Shown here: positions 35,911 through 44,304 of the stretch, one piece after another
Numbering within the stretch: position 1 is the first letter of the stretch
Layout of the letters: each line of letters begins with the position of its first letter
NCBI GenBank assembly: GCA_017640785.1
Contig: JAEPPZ010000008.1
Span: forward strand, 1-64,000
DNA from: Balneola sp.
GTDB lineage: Bacteria; Bacteroidota; Rhodothermia; Balneolales; Balneolaceae
Length of the DNA stretch: 64,000 nucleotides
Direction: 5' to 3'
The notes under the pieces: generated by a model
The model's input: the letters and a program-made list of their open reading frames with translations, nothing else
Told to the model about the DNA's origin: nothing
Databases searched by the model: none
Program-made: the position numbers and the translations under genes

Positions 35911-37368
35911 ATGAAAAAATTCGATTACGACGTAATTATCCTTGGTAGCGGCCCTGCAGGATTTTCCTGTGCTATGCAAAGCTCTAAATTTGATAAAAAA
36001 GTTCTGGTTATTGAAGCCAATCAGGAACATTTAGGTGGAGCCTGGATAAACTCCGGAACAGTTCCGAGTAAAGCTCTCCGTGAAACTTCCCGAATTATTC
36101 AACGCTATCAGAATCAGTTTCCTGAAGAAGCTAAAGAAAAGCCTTATTCAAAGTACTTGATGGGGGATTTGCTTTCATATAAAGATCAGATTTTGGAAAG
36201 CAAAAACAAAAAGGTTGAAAATGATCTTTTAAAAAATGAAGTAGATACCTACAGGGGCTACGGGACTTTAAAAGATAAACACACCGTAGAAGTAAAAAAC
36301 TGGGAGGGTGAAAAAAAGAAATTCACTGCTGAATATATTTTGCTTGCAACAGGAAGCCATAATAAACAACCAGATGGGTTCAAGGTTGATCATGACCTGG
36401 TCTTAGATGATAATTCCGTTCTCTCTTTAACTCATATTCCCCGAAGGATGGTGATTATTGGAAGTGGAATCAATGCTCTTGAATATGCAACCACATTTTC
36501 TTCACTTGGAACCAGAGTCACTATTCTCAGTTACACTTCAGAATTCCTTCCCTTCCTTGACGAAGATATACAAAAAGAGCTGGGAACTGTTTTAAAAGAT
36601 CATTCCATAGAAGTAATCAAAAGAGTTAGAGATCTTTCTATCAGTGTTAATGACCTTCGGGGTTCTGTAGAAGTAATGCATACTCTTAAAGGTGATAAAG
36701 AAAAGGGACGAAAGTATGTTCTGGAAACAGAGCATGTACTTTATTTGGGAAAGAAACTTCCTAATACAAAAGGAGTTGGATTAGAAGATGTAGGTGTAGA
36801 TCTCGATGAAGAAGGATTTGTTAAAACAGATGGCACTTTCCGAACTTCGGTAGACAATATTTTTGCTGCTGGTGATGCTTCAGGTTTTCCGCGACTGGCT
36901 TCTGCTTCATTTTCTCAGGGTAGAATTGCATCTTGCGAAATGTTTAGAGAAAACAACTCGCTGGAAATGCCAGACCAAATTCCATTTGCTATCTATTCGA
37001 TTCCCGAAATTTCGAATATTGGTCTTACTCAACAGGAAGCAATTGATAAAGGGTTTAATGTAGCTGTTGGACGTGCGTACTATAAAAATATTACTCAAGG
37101 CGATGTAAGCAATCAACAAACAGGATTACTTAAGATCGTTTTTGATCAGGACACTTTTAAAATTCTGGGCATTCATATTATTGGCGAACGAGCCAGTGAT
37201 CTCATTCATTTGGGACAAGCAGTAATGAATTTAGGTGGTGATATCCGTTACTTTATCGATCATGTGTTGAATTACCCAACATATAGTGAAGCTTACAGAA
37301 TAGCTGCTTTCAATGGAATAAATTATGTTCACAAAGCAGGAGTAAAGTACAAGAAAATCCTTAAATGA
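35911..37368 (+). CDS. sthA: Soluble pyridine nucleotide transhydrogenase-like flavoprotein
   Basis: A 485-residue member of the disulfide-oxidoreductase flavoprotein family with FAD loop GSGPAG (12-17), NAD loop IGSGINALEYA and FAD motif NIFAAGDASG. The active-site cysteines of lipoamide dehydrogenase are absent (GGAWINSGTVPSKALR; W45 and T50 occupy the Cys positions). Like SthA it keeps PSKALR and the C-terminal IHLGQAVMNLGG..YPTYSEAYRIAAFNG block. It probably exchanges electrons between NADPH and NAD+. Neighbouring SOD and bacilliredoxin genes fit redox balancing. Confidence 0.87.
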   Translation: MKKFDYDVIILGSGPAGFSCAMQSSKFDKKVLVIEANQEHLGGAWINSGTVPSKALRETSRIIQRYQNQFPEEAKEKPYSKYLMGDLLSYKDQILESKNKKVENDLLKNEVDTYRGYGTLKDKHTVEVKNWEGEKKKFTAEYILLATGSHNKQPDGFKVDHDLVLDDNSVLSLTHIPRRMVIIGSGINALEYATTFSSLGTRVTILSYTSEFLPFLDEDIQKELGTVLKDHSIEVIKRVRDLSISVNDLRGSVEVMHTLKGDKEKGRKYVLETEHVLYLGKKLPNTKGVGLEDVGVDLDEEGFVKTDGTFRTSVDNIFAAGDASGFPRLASASFSQGRIASCEMFRENNSLEMPDQIPFAIYSIPEISNIGLTQQEAIDKGFNVAVGRAYYKNITQGDVSNQQTGLLKIVFDQDTFKILGIHIIGERASDLIHLGQAVMNLGGDIRYFIDHVLNYPTYSEAYRIAAFNGINYVHKAGVKYKKILK

Positions 37369-37382
37369 GTTTCAAGTGGTTA

Positions 37383-37425
37383 GTTTTTAGTGTTGAGTTA
37401 CCACTCATAACTCAACACTAAAAAC
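37383..37425. terminator. Bidirectional terminator between sthA-like and DUF429 genes
   Basis: A perfect 18-bp AT-rich stem (37383-37400 with 37408-37425) with a 7-nt loop. It sits between two convergent genes and has T or A runs in both directions. Confidence 0.75.
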
Positions 37426-37435
37426 CCAAAATCAG

Positions 37436-38143
37436 TTAAATAAAGTGATAAGCCTTTGGTAATCCCATTGCATCTTTCTCAACGTCTGATGGAATTGTTT
37501 TAAGTGGTTTTTCTTTTGACCATTTGGCAAACAGAGCCAACACCATTGCATCTACAATATCGTCTTCAGCAATTTCACTTCGTCTGTATTCTTCTTTGAT
37601 ATCACGAAAGAAATCGTCTACAACAGGCTCTTCCTCTTCAATCAATTTAAGGCGATGCTTGATACCTTTCTTCAGGTTTTTCTTTTGAAAGATCTCTCCC
37701 TGATTCAGGATCTGAAATAAATGCTCAGGGTGACTTTCCAGCACTTTTTCTTCAAGCCCTTTATGAGTAGTAAGCAGGTCATCCACCATTTGAATCTTTG
37801 GGGTGATATTCCAGGATTGAAGAGACAGCTTTTTTTCTGTGTATTCGTAGCTGATCATATTTGCTTCCACATAACTGGGAGCTGCCAGCGCCGGACGAAT
37901 TGGCGGAGAAAAGACACTTGATGAATAACTTCCACCTACTTCTTTTCTCATTAAAGCATCACATTCACGAGTATAATCTTCGTCTTCTAAACCAATGGGC
38001 ATGTCAAGGAACACACGATCTGTTTCAAGAAACTTTTCTTCTAATTGCTCCTTGGTTTCAAGTACTTCCCATCTTTCGTTTCCTTCATCAAAAGAAATAA
38101 ATAACCATCCGATTTTACACCCGTCAATACCGCCTGTTTTCAT
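37436..38143 (-). CDS. DUF429 domain protein (predicted RNase H-like fold)
   Basis: A 235-residue DUF429 protein. The opening GGIDGCKIGWLF and the block VFLDMPIGLED carry the acidic residues of the RNase H-like fold, ESHPEHLFQILN and EDDIVDAMVLALFAKW are further conserved blocks, and the C-terminus is PSDVEKDAMGLPKAYHF. The cellular role is unknown. Its ATG overlaps the aspS stop codon (TGATG), so it is translationally coupled to the tRNA synthetase gene. Confidence 0.87.
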   Translation of the reverse strand: MKTGGIDGCKIGWLFISFDEGNERWEVLETKEQLEEKFLETDRVFLDMPIGLEDEDYTRECDALMRKEVGGSYSSSVFSPPIRPALAAPSYVEANMISYEYTEKKLSLQSWNITPKIQMVDDLLTTHKGLEEKVLESHPEHLFQILNQGEIFQKKNLKKGIKHRLKLIEEEEPVVDDFFRDIKEEYRRSEIAEDDIVDAMVLALFAKWSKEKPLKTIPSDVEKDAMGLPKAYHFI

Positions 38144-39915
38144 CAGCTTAACTTCTTTTTTAACTGAATGTGTAATTCATCAAGTTGATGCTTGTCTACT
38201 ACATCCGGACTATTATCCATCAAGCTCTGAGCTTTTTGATTTTTTGGAAAAGCTATCACTTCTTTTAAGCTTTTAGCTCCGGTCAACAACATCACTGCTC
38301 GGTCTACTCCAAAAGCAATTCCGCCATGCGGAGGAGCGCCATATTTGAATGCATCAAGTAAAAATCCGAATTTTTCCTGAGCTTCTTCTTCGCCAATGCC
38401 CAGTAATTCGAATACTCTTTGCTGTAATTTTTGATCATGAATTCTGATAGATCCACCACCAAGTTCGTTTCCATTTAGTACCAGATCATAAGCTCTTGCT
38501 TTAACTGCACCCGGATCAGATTCCATCAATTCCATATCCTCTTCTTTGGGTGATGTAAACGGATGATGCATAGCATGGTATCTTCTTGACTCCTCATCCC
38601 ATTCCAATAATGGAAATTCAGTTACCCATAAAAACTTATAAGTATTCTCATCTATCAAGCCAAATTCTTTACCCATCATTAACCTTAACTGACCGAGTTG
38701 CTTAAGAACACTTGGTTTTGGACCGGCAAGAATTAGAACCAGGTCTCCTTTTTCAGCTCCCGATGCTGCTACCATTTCAGCAACGATATCTTCAGTAAGG
38801 AATTTTCCAACACTGCATAATGGTCCGTCTTCCTGCATCTTAATATAGATTAAACCACCTGCACCTGTTTCTTTTTTAACACGTTCGGTTAATCTGTCTA
38901 TCGCTCCACGTCCCATTTCTCCTTGTCCGGGAACAGTGATTCCAATTACACCACCGCCATCAGCAACAGTTCCTGAGAATACTTTAAATTCAGCATCTTT
39001 AACGATCTCGGAGAAATCATTAAATTCTAATCCAAATCTTATGTCCGGTTTATCTGAGCCATACGTATTCATTGCGTCTTCGTAGCTCATTCTCGGAAAT
39101 GGTGTTTCAACCTCGTAATTCACCGTGTCCTTAAATACCTTTTTCATTAATGCCTCGTGAGTAGAGTAAATATCTTCTTCATCCACAAAACTCATTTCCA
39201 CATCTATTTGAGTAAATTCCGGCTGTCGATCTGCTCTCAAATCTTCATCACGGAAACATTTCACGATCTGGAAGTATCTGTCAAACCCTGAAACCATAAG
39301 TAATTGTTTGTAGGTCTGCGGACTTTGAGGAAGCGCAAAGAACTTCCCTTCATTCACTCTGCTAGGTACTAAATAATCTCTGGCGCCTTCTGGTGTACTT
39401 CGCATAAGTACAGGAGTTTCTACCTCAGCAAACTCCAGATTGTGATAAAAAGAGCGCACTGATTGATAGAATTTTGATCTGAGCATCAATCTGTCCTGAG
39501 ATTCAGGACGTCTGAGATCCAAGTATCTGTACTTTAACCTGACATCTTCATTTGTAGCAATTCCATCTTTAATTTCAAACGGTGGAGTCTCTGCTTCTGA
39601 GTAAAAGATCAGATCAGTAGCTTCTACTTCAATTTCTCCGGTAACCAAATTTGGATTTACATTTTCATCACCGCGAGTAATCACTTTTCCCTTTACGCCA
39701 ATCACATACTCAGCCCTTAGCTCTTCCGCTTTGGAATGCACTTTTTCATCCGTCTCAGTAAAAACGACTTGAGTAATTCCGTACCTATCGCGAAGGTCTA
39801 TGAAGATCACTCCACCAAGATCACGTCGTGGGCCAACCCAACCGTTTAATATTACTTCTTCACCGATATTCTCGGCTGTTAATTCTCCGCAGGTATGTGT
39901 TCTTTTTAAAGTCAT
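38143..39915 (-). CDS. aspS: Aspartate--tRNA ligase
   Basis: A 590-residue bacterial-type AspRS with an N-terminal OB-fold anticodon domain, class II motif 2 (CFRDEDLRADRQPEFTQID), the bacterial GAD insertion (about 300-420) and motif 3 (GIAFGVDRAVMLLTG). It charges tRNA-Asp; whether it also charges tRNA-Asn cannot be told from sequence alone. It leads a two-gene unit with the DUF429 gene. Confidence 0.97.
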   Translation of the reverse strand: MTLKRTHTCGELTAENIGEEVILNGWVGPRRDLGGVIFIDLRDRYGITQVVFTETDEKVHSKAEELRAEYVIGVKGKVITRGDENVNPNLVTGEIEVEATDLIFYSEAETPPFEIKDGIATNEDVRLKYRYLDLRRPESQDRLMLRSKFYQSVRSFYHNLEFAEVETPVLMRSTPEGARDYLVPSRVNEGKFFALPQSPQTYKQLLMVSGFDRYFQIVKCFRDEDLRADRQPEFTQIDVEMSFVDEEDIYSTHEALMKKVFKDTVNYEVETPFPRMSYEDAMNTYGSDKPDIRFGLEFNDFSEIVKDAEFKVFSGTVADGGGVIGITVPGQGEMGRGAIDRLTERVKKETGAGGLIYIKMQEDGPLCSVGKFLTEDIVAEMVAASGAEKGDLVLILAGPKPSVLKQLGQLRLMMGKEFGLIDENTYKFLWVTEFPLLEWDEESRRYHAMHHPFTSPKEEDMELMESDPGAVKARAYDLVLNGNELGGGSIRIHDQKLQQRVFELLGIGEEEAQEKFGFLLDAFKYGAPPHGGIAFGVDRAVMLLTGAKSLKEVIAFPKNQKAQSLMDNSPDVVDKHQLDELHIQLKKKLS

Positions 39916-39999
39916 TTTTAGGTAAAGTGAATCGTAGAATGAAAACTTTGGTTATAAGATCGCCAAAAATAAGGAATACAATAACGAATAGCTTGTTTG

Positions 40000-40425
40000 A
40001 TGTCACTTGAAACCATTTTTTTGATAAATACTTTCTGCACTTTTTTTATGACCGGCTTGATATGGTTTGTGCAATTGGTTCATTATCCCTCTTTTCACTT
40101 CGTAAATGAAGAGAATTTTGCAAAATTCCATAAGCATCACACTGTGAGAACCGGAATTATTGTGATGCCCGTTATGAGTGTTGAACTTGTAACTTCAGGC
40201 GTTCTTGCATGGATGGAAGGCTGGACAACTCTCAACGCTTTTGGCTTTTATCTGGTGATATTGATCTGGCTTTCTACATTTTTCCTTTCCGTACCAAAGC
40301 ATAATGCGTTAAAACACGGCAAAGTGGATTCACTGATCGATGGATTGGTAAATACCAACTGGTTCAGGACTATTCTTTGGAGCATAAAAAGCGGGTTAAG
40401 TTTGTGGGTTCTTTTGGAATTTTGA
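40000..40425 (+). CDS. Hypothetical four-helix membrane protein
   Basis: A 141-residue polytopic protein that I do not recognise. About four hydrophobic segments are visible (roughly 5-25, 50-70, 78-98, 120-140). A polar/aromatic stretch WFVQLVHYPSF after helix 1 and HKHHTVRTG before helix 2 bring several histidines to one membrane face, which could suggest metal or haem binding, but that is speculative. I took the ATG at 40000; a TTG lies one codon upstream. It is divergent from aspS and followed by a long gene-free region. Confidence 0.75.
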   Translation: MSLETIFLINTFCTFFMTGLIWFVQLVHYPSFHFVNEENFAKFHKHHTVRTGIIVMPVMSVELVTSGVLAWMEGWTTLNAFGFYLVILIWLSTFFLSVPKHNALKHGKVDSLIDGLVNTNWFRTILWSIKSGLSLWVLLEF

Positions 40426-40500
40426 AGCCCAAAATAAAACGATCATCCTTGTAGATGTAAGGTGATTCAATGACAGATTGGTAATGATAGTTCGAAGAAA

Positions 40501-40659
40501 AATTCGCCCTTAGTATTTAAGACGGGGAAGTGAGCGTGATCCAGAGGCGCCTGCGAAGCAGGAATATTCCTTTCTGGTGAGAAATCTAGAACTGCATCTG
40601 ATCGAACGAATACCTTTAGGATTATTCAGCGTAGGATCAGTGAGCCCGTCTTAAATACT
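40501..40659 (+). repeat. Repeat B, full copy with terminal inverted repeats
   Basis: Perfect 15-bp terminal repeats AGTATTTAAGACGGG (40512-40526) and its reverse complement (40645-40659) bound a 148-bp element with an internal hairpin GCCTGCGAAGCAGG. Internal halves are weakly mirror-like. The left half recurs at 27554-27631 in opposite orientation. Size, fold-back form and lack of coding capacity suggest a MITE-like element. Confidence 0.8.
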
Positions 40660-40667
40660 TCGGCTTG

Positions 40668-40704
40668 ATCTTTTGTCCCGTTCGAACGGGATATCAAGAC
40701 AAAA
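40668..40704. repeat. Compound palindrome
   Basis: The outer arms CTTTTGTC/GACAAAAG enclose the perfect palindrome TCCCGTTCGAACGGGA. It lies just right of repeat B in a gene-free area. Confidence 0.7.
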
Positions 40705-40746
40705 GTAGATACCCTTGTGCTAAGCTATGCCTTTTAATATAGTCCC

Positions 40747-40806
40747 TATGCTATGCGTTGGAAACGGACCTCCCCGGCTACGAAACAGATTCTTTGGTTC
40801 TGAGTA
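40747..40806 (+). repeat. Degenerate direct repeat C, copy 1
   Basis: Matches 40938-40998 in order: TGCGT(T/C)GGAA, ACC.TCCC, GCTACGAA(A/G)CAG and TTGG(T/C)TCT. Divergence is substantial. Confidence 0.65.
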
Positions 40807-40937
40807 GTTCGCCCCTCCTTGGATAAGGAGGGAAATTCCCGAGTTGATTCTAATTTTTATCAACGAGTCCTCCTCCTGTTGCAGGAGGAGACAGAGGAGG
40901 TCTTTACTTAAGGATTGTGAGTACATTTAATCTGGTT

Positions 40938-40998
40938 CCGAGGCTCTGCGTCGGAACCGAACCTTCCCTGCTACGAAGCAGTCCCTTGGCTCTATGTA
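40938..40998 (+). repeat. Degenerate direct repeat C, copy 2
   Basis: Second copy of the 60-bp unit, 191 bp downstream of the first. Near its left end GGTTCCGA/TCGGAACC forms a small hairpin (about 40934-40958). Confidence 0.65.
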
Positions 40999-41195
40999 CT
41001 TTTGTACCGACAAAAGTACCAAAAACTCCCGACAAGAATTATTGGCGCGAACTCCATTACATCGACTAATCATTACAAAAGGTCTACGTTCGAATGATAC
41101 ATATTCAAGAATCAGCCTGAGTGTAATGATTGCTCCTTCGGAGCCATCGATTTCATTACGTTCTTGACTCGCTAATAATTCTAAGTTCGGTGTAG
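40993..41195 (-). repeat. Dispersed fold-back repeat A, copy 2 (inverted)
   Basis: About 203 bp, the reverse complement of 27213-27438 with scattered substitutions and without that copy's 25-30 bp insert. The fold-back core runs from about 41036 to 41182. Substitutions are spread evenly with no frame preserved, which argues against a coding origin. Confidence 0.85.
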
Positions 41196-41267
41196 TTGGA
41201 AGCTTTTTCTGAAATCTTCTGCATTATAAACAAGCCAATTTTGTAAGTGAATTATCTAACTTCTACA

Positions 41268-41288
41268 ATCCCGAACTTGTTTCGGGAT
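41268..41288. repeat. REP-like palindrome
   Basis: Arms ATCCCGAA/TTCGGGAT around CTTGT. Similar in form to the palindrome at 41452, with arms differing by one base pair and the loop inverted. Confidence 0.7.
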
Positions 41289-41451
41289 CTTTGTAAGGAA
41301 CGCATCTTGAATCTTTATTAATGACTTAAAACAAAGCCTATCTATATTTTTGACCAACTTCGGATAAACTAGCAATACATTAATAAACGGGATTGGTATG
41401 ATACATTAAAATAATAGATGCTCGGATATTTAAATTAAGCCATTCCGTAAG

Positions 41452-41472
41452 ATCCTGAAACAAGTTCAGGAT
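41452..41472. repeat. REP-like palindrome
   Basis: Arms ATCCTGAA/TTCAGGAT around ACAAG. This unit is a familiar type of intergenic palindrome and a candidate substrate of the RAYT at 19547. Confidence 0.7.
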
Positions 41473-41572
41473 GACCTATTCTATTTATTGATTCATAACA
41501 TCAAGAAAAATAATTCTTGCCTAACCAACTATTTTAATTAAATTAGCTGTCCATTTGTAAACCAATGAGCCT

Positions 41573-41580
41573 GGGGAGGT
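41573..41580 (+). promoter_or_regulatory. Strong Shine-Dalgarno of the LuxR-type regulator gene
   Basis: GGGGAGGT, 3 nt before the ATG at 41584. It is one of the few clear SD sites here and fixes the start. Confidence 0.65.
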
Positions 41581-41583
41581 CTC

Positions 41584-42222
41584 ATGGGTACTATTACCAC
41601 AATTGTTGCAGACGGCAACGAAATATTCAGGCATGGATTAAGCTCCATTCTTCGTGAGGCAGACTTTGAGATCCTCAGCGAAATAGATAATGGTGCGCTT
41701 ATTTTAACAGCATACGAAAACGTGTTGCCTGAACTGTGTGTGATTTCATTTGATATGCCTGAAATAAGTGGAATTCAATTAGCCAATAAAATCTCCGACA
41801 AATTCCCTAATGCTAAGATCTTAATTCTGACAGATAATGCCTCAGAAAAAACGCTGAACGAATTTCTAGATTCAGGGGCAAATGGATTACTGCTGAAGTC
41901 AGCTGATAAGATCGAACTTGTGGAGGCAGCCAAAAAGATCTCTGAAGGAGAAACTCATCTTGGTAAGCAATTTTCAAAAATGATGACGCGGGAATACCTC
42001 AGATTATCCCGATTAAAAAAAGGAAAACGCACTTCTATTACTCCAAGAGAGCAGGAAGTACTTTCATATATCGTAAAAGGTTTAACCAGTTCTGAGATCG
42101 GAGAGAAGTTATTTATTAGTCCCCGAACAGTAGACAAACACCGCACCAACCTCCTCAAGAAGCTCGGTTTAAAAAACACCGCCAGCCTCGTCCGCTACGC
42201 CCTAAGTAACGATGTAGCATAG
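41584..42222 (+). CDS. NarL/LuxR-type response regulator
   Basis: A 212-residue two-domain regulator: receiver 1-120 with acceptor D57 (ISFDMPE), switch T in ILILTD and LLKSA for the lysine; then a LuxR helix-turn-helix (SITPREQEVLSYIVKGLTSSEIGEKLFISPRTVDKHRTNLLKKL). One pocket acid is lost (VADGN where most have VDDH), but D10 remains. It stands alone after a long repeat island with no kinase next to it. It should bind DNA as a phosphorylated dimer. Confidence 0.93.
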   Translation: MGTITTIVADGNEIFRHGLSSILREADFEILSEIDNGALILTAYENVLPELCVISFDMPEISGIQLANKISDKFPNAKILILTDNASEKTLNEFLDSGANGLLLKSADKIELVEAAKKISEGETHLGKQFSKMMTREYLRLSRLKKGKRTSITPREQEVLSYIVKGLTSSEIGEKLFISPRTVDKHRTNLLKKLGLKNTASLVRYALSNDVA

Positions 42223-42388
42223 CTTTTTTATGTACCGTAGCTGTTATTTGTAATTTGAGTTTTGGCTTTTACGGAGCGCCTACATAAAAGTACGTACACA
42301 AATTACATAAATCTCACTATTGAGCGTGTTGAGACTTAGACTTATGTTTTAATTGCAAATGGGGTAATAGCCGTCTGTAGATGATATT

Positions 42389-42424
42389 AGCCGACCTACA
42401 TTGATTTGGGGTCGGCTTTTTTTA
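42389..42424 (+). terminator. Terminator of the LuxR-type regulator gene
   Basis: Stem AGCCGACC/GGTCGGCT followed by TTTTTTT on the plus strand. It overlaps the first bases of the convergent TM2 gene's 3' end. Confidence 0.82.
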
Positions 42425-43078
42425 TGAATAAAAATCATCAGCCCTTCCGGAAATCTGATGCTTTTTCTCGGATTGTCTTAGCTCATGAAATTTCATTTCC
42501 ACAATGTTGTTGTGTTCCTTTACTTGTTTACCTAAAGTAAACAGGTCATATACAGCCCCAAGGCCAAAGGCTCCTCCGGTTGCAAACCAACCAAGTCCCG
42601 TTCCATACTTTTCCAGATAAAAACGTTGAAAGCCAAGTGTTCCGAAAAACCCGACCAGCCATAACAGATAAGCGATCTTTTTAGATTTGAACTGACTTGG
42701 ATCTTTGAATCTTTTGGGGATTAAGGACTTCTTCCTCGTTCCCGCTTTTTCCAGAAATTCATCAACACTTACTAATATTCTCTTTGCCAGTCTCTTTACT
42801 CTTGGATTGGCATTCTGAGCCAGATCCAGTTCCCCTTCAAGAATTCCTTTTTCGAAATTGAACTCATCCAATAATTTGTTGATATCGATCTTGCCATTCA
42901 GGTGAGCTTTGATCTTTCGGTTCAGGTTCTGAAGTGAATCGTGAATAGAAGTGATCAGATTAGACTGCTCTTTTTCCTCATCGGATAGATCCTGCACAAC
43001 TTCTTCGTATTTCTCATACGCTTTCAGAAATACATTTTGAGCAATATAAATGAGTTCGAGCTGATCTGACCTGTTCAC
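42422..43078 (-). CDS. TM2 domain protein with coiled-coil N-terminus
   Basis: A 218-residue protein. Residues 1-120 are charged and helical (possible coiled coil), and a C-terminal TM2 domain follows (KKIAYLLWLVGFFGTLGFQRFYLEKYGTGLGWFATGGAFGLGAVYDLFTL) with the family's GxxxxxRFYL turn between two helices. The function of TM2 proteins in bacteria is unknown. It is convergent with the LuxR-type regulator. Confidence 0.85.
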   Translation of the reverse strand: MNRSDQLELIYIAQNVFLKAYEKYEEVVQDLSDEEKEQSNLITSIHDSLQNLNRKIKAHLNGKIDINKLLDEFNFEKGILEGELDLAQNANPRVKRLAKRILVSVDEFLEKAGTRKKSLIPKRFKDPSQFKSKKIAYLLWLVGFFGTLGFQRFYLEKYGTGLGWFATGGAFGLGAVYDLFTLGKQVKEHNNIVEMKFHELRQSEKKHQISGRADDFYS

Positions 43079-43283
43079 GTGATGTTAGTTTGTTTTTAAA
43101 GAACCGAATAAAATCCGGTTAACTGATACCCGTATTTCGAAAATATGTTACGGGGTTAAGAAAACCTACCCGAATAAATATACCGGATGGGGTTATAAAT
43201 AAAGAGGTACACTAATAATTTTAATACGTTAGTTTTTATTCTGTTAAATGATTTTTAATTTGATAAAAATTACTAAACCATTT

Positions 43284-44297
43284 ATGATTAAATACTTATA
43301 CGCACTTAGTGAAGATAATGAAATAGTTAGAATTAATAGTTTAGATAAGGATGAGCCGCGGAAAACCTTTAGATGTTTGTCTTGCAAAAATGAGCTAATT
43401 CCTAAACTAGGTGACATACGCGCTTGGCATTTTGCTCATAAAATGAATGTTGATTGTTCATCTGAAACATATCTTCATTTGCTAGCAAAAACATTTTTTA
43501 TAAATAACTATAAGAAATGTCTTCAAAACTCTAAGCCTTTTCTACTTGAGTATGAAGAAAGCGTAATCTGTACTTGTTTTTTCGAAAGAACAAATCGAAA
43601 ATGTGAACTTAACGAAAGAATATCAAAATTTGATTTAACTAGTAAATTTGAATGTATCTCACTTGAAAAATCATTTGATGGATTTGTACCAGATATTAGG
43701 CTTCACAGTGAATATCATAATGAAACTATATTTATAGAGTTTGCGGTAACTCATAAATCGGAAAAACTCAAAATAGGTAGCAACTACAGAATTATAGAAT
43801 ATCTTATTGAATCAGAAGACGATCTAGAAGTTATAAACAATCCTTTGATTCCATTTGATAATGAACAGATTCTTCTTCATAACTTTAAACTCAATGAAGT
43901 ATCTGGTGATCACTGCTCTGGGGTATGTAAATCCACACATCAAGTTTTTCTCCTTTATAATACCTTGAAAACTAGAATTTCTAATCTGACTTTAGAAGAG
44001 CTCATTAATCTAAACGATAGTAACTCTTTAAAAAAATATTCATTCATTGAATACTCTCAACAGTTTTCTTTATCTGAATACTATATAATGTACTTAATAG
44101 CATATTTCGAAGAAGGTCTTTCGGTCAGAAATTGTTTCCTTTGTAGATATCATGCAAAAAATAAAAAGAAAAAAACTGATTTATCCTACAAACCGATATT
44201 CTGTAAATTCCTTAAAAGTACATTTAATTCAAATGATGCCGTTGAATGCTCTGCTTACAGACCTGATAAGAACGTATATAACCAATACCGCATTTAA
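43284..44297 (+). CDS. CoiA-like predicted nuclease with Cys-rich ends
   Basis: A 337-residue protein resembling the competence CoiA family. The N-terminus has a zinc-ribbon-like set (C31, C34, H49, H52, C58 in FRCLSCKNELIPKLG and WHFAHK), then a PD-(D/E)xK-like core with VPDIRL (D137) and IFIEFAVTHK (E152, K158). The C-terminal part carries a further Cys set (NCFLCRYHAK, FCKF, ECSAY) that could hold zinc or Fe-S. I took the ATG at 43284; the frame is open to 43248. It is clearly AT-richer than neighbouring genes and lies beside tRNA-Met, which suggests acquisition by transfer. Confidence 0.68.
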   Translation: MIKYLYALSEDNEIVRINSLDKDEPRKTFRCLSCKNELIPKLGDIRAWHFAHKMNVDCSSETYLHLLAKTFFINNYKKCLQNSKPFLLEYEESVICTCFFERTNRKCELNERISKFDLTSKFECISLEKSFDGFVPDIRLHSEYHNETIFIEFAVTHKSEKLKIGSNYRIIEYLIESEDDLEVINNPLIPFDNEQILLHNFKLNEVSGDHCSGVCKSTHQVFLLYNTLKTRISNLTLEELINLNDSNSLKKYSFIEYSQQFSLSEYYIMYLIAYFEEGLSVRNCFLCRYHAKNKKKKTDLSYKPIFCKFLKSTFNSNDAVECSAYRPDKNVYNQYRI

Positions 44298-44304
44298 AAT
44301 ATTA

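Larger units (their letters stand above)
40426..41583. other. Gene-free repeat island 2
   Basis: These 1158 bp hold no convincing gene. In order they contain repeat B with 15-bp terminal repeats (40501-40659), a compound hairpin CTTTTGTC..GACAAAAG around TCCCGTTCGAACGGGA (40668-40704), a degenerate 60-bp direct repeat (40747 and 40938), CCTCC/GGAGG hairpins (40814-40900), repeat A inverted (40993-41195) and two REP-like palindromes (41268, 41452). A short frame at 40720-40926 lies wholly in repeats. Confidence 0.8.

Noticed and set aside
35911-37368. Dihydrolipoamide dehydrogenase or mercuric reductase
   Set aside because: The redox-active cysteine pair is missing (W45, T50); the C-terminal blocks match SthA.
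40720-40926. Minus-strand open frame of 68 codons
   Set aside because: Located wholly in degenerate repeats and CCTCC/GGAGG hairpins; no protein-like composition.
40426-41583. CRISPR array in the repeat-rich island
   Set aside because: Repeats are few, of different families, inverted and irregularly spaced; there are no uniform spacers and no cas genes.
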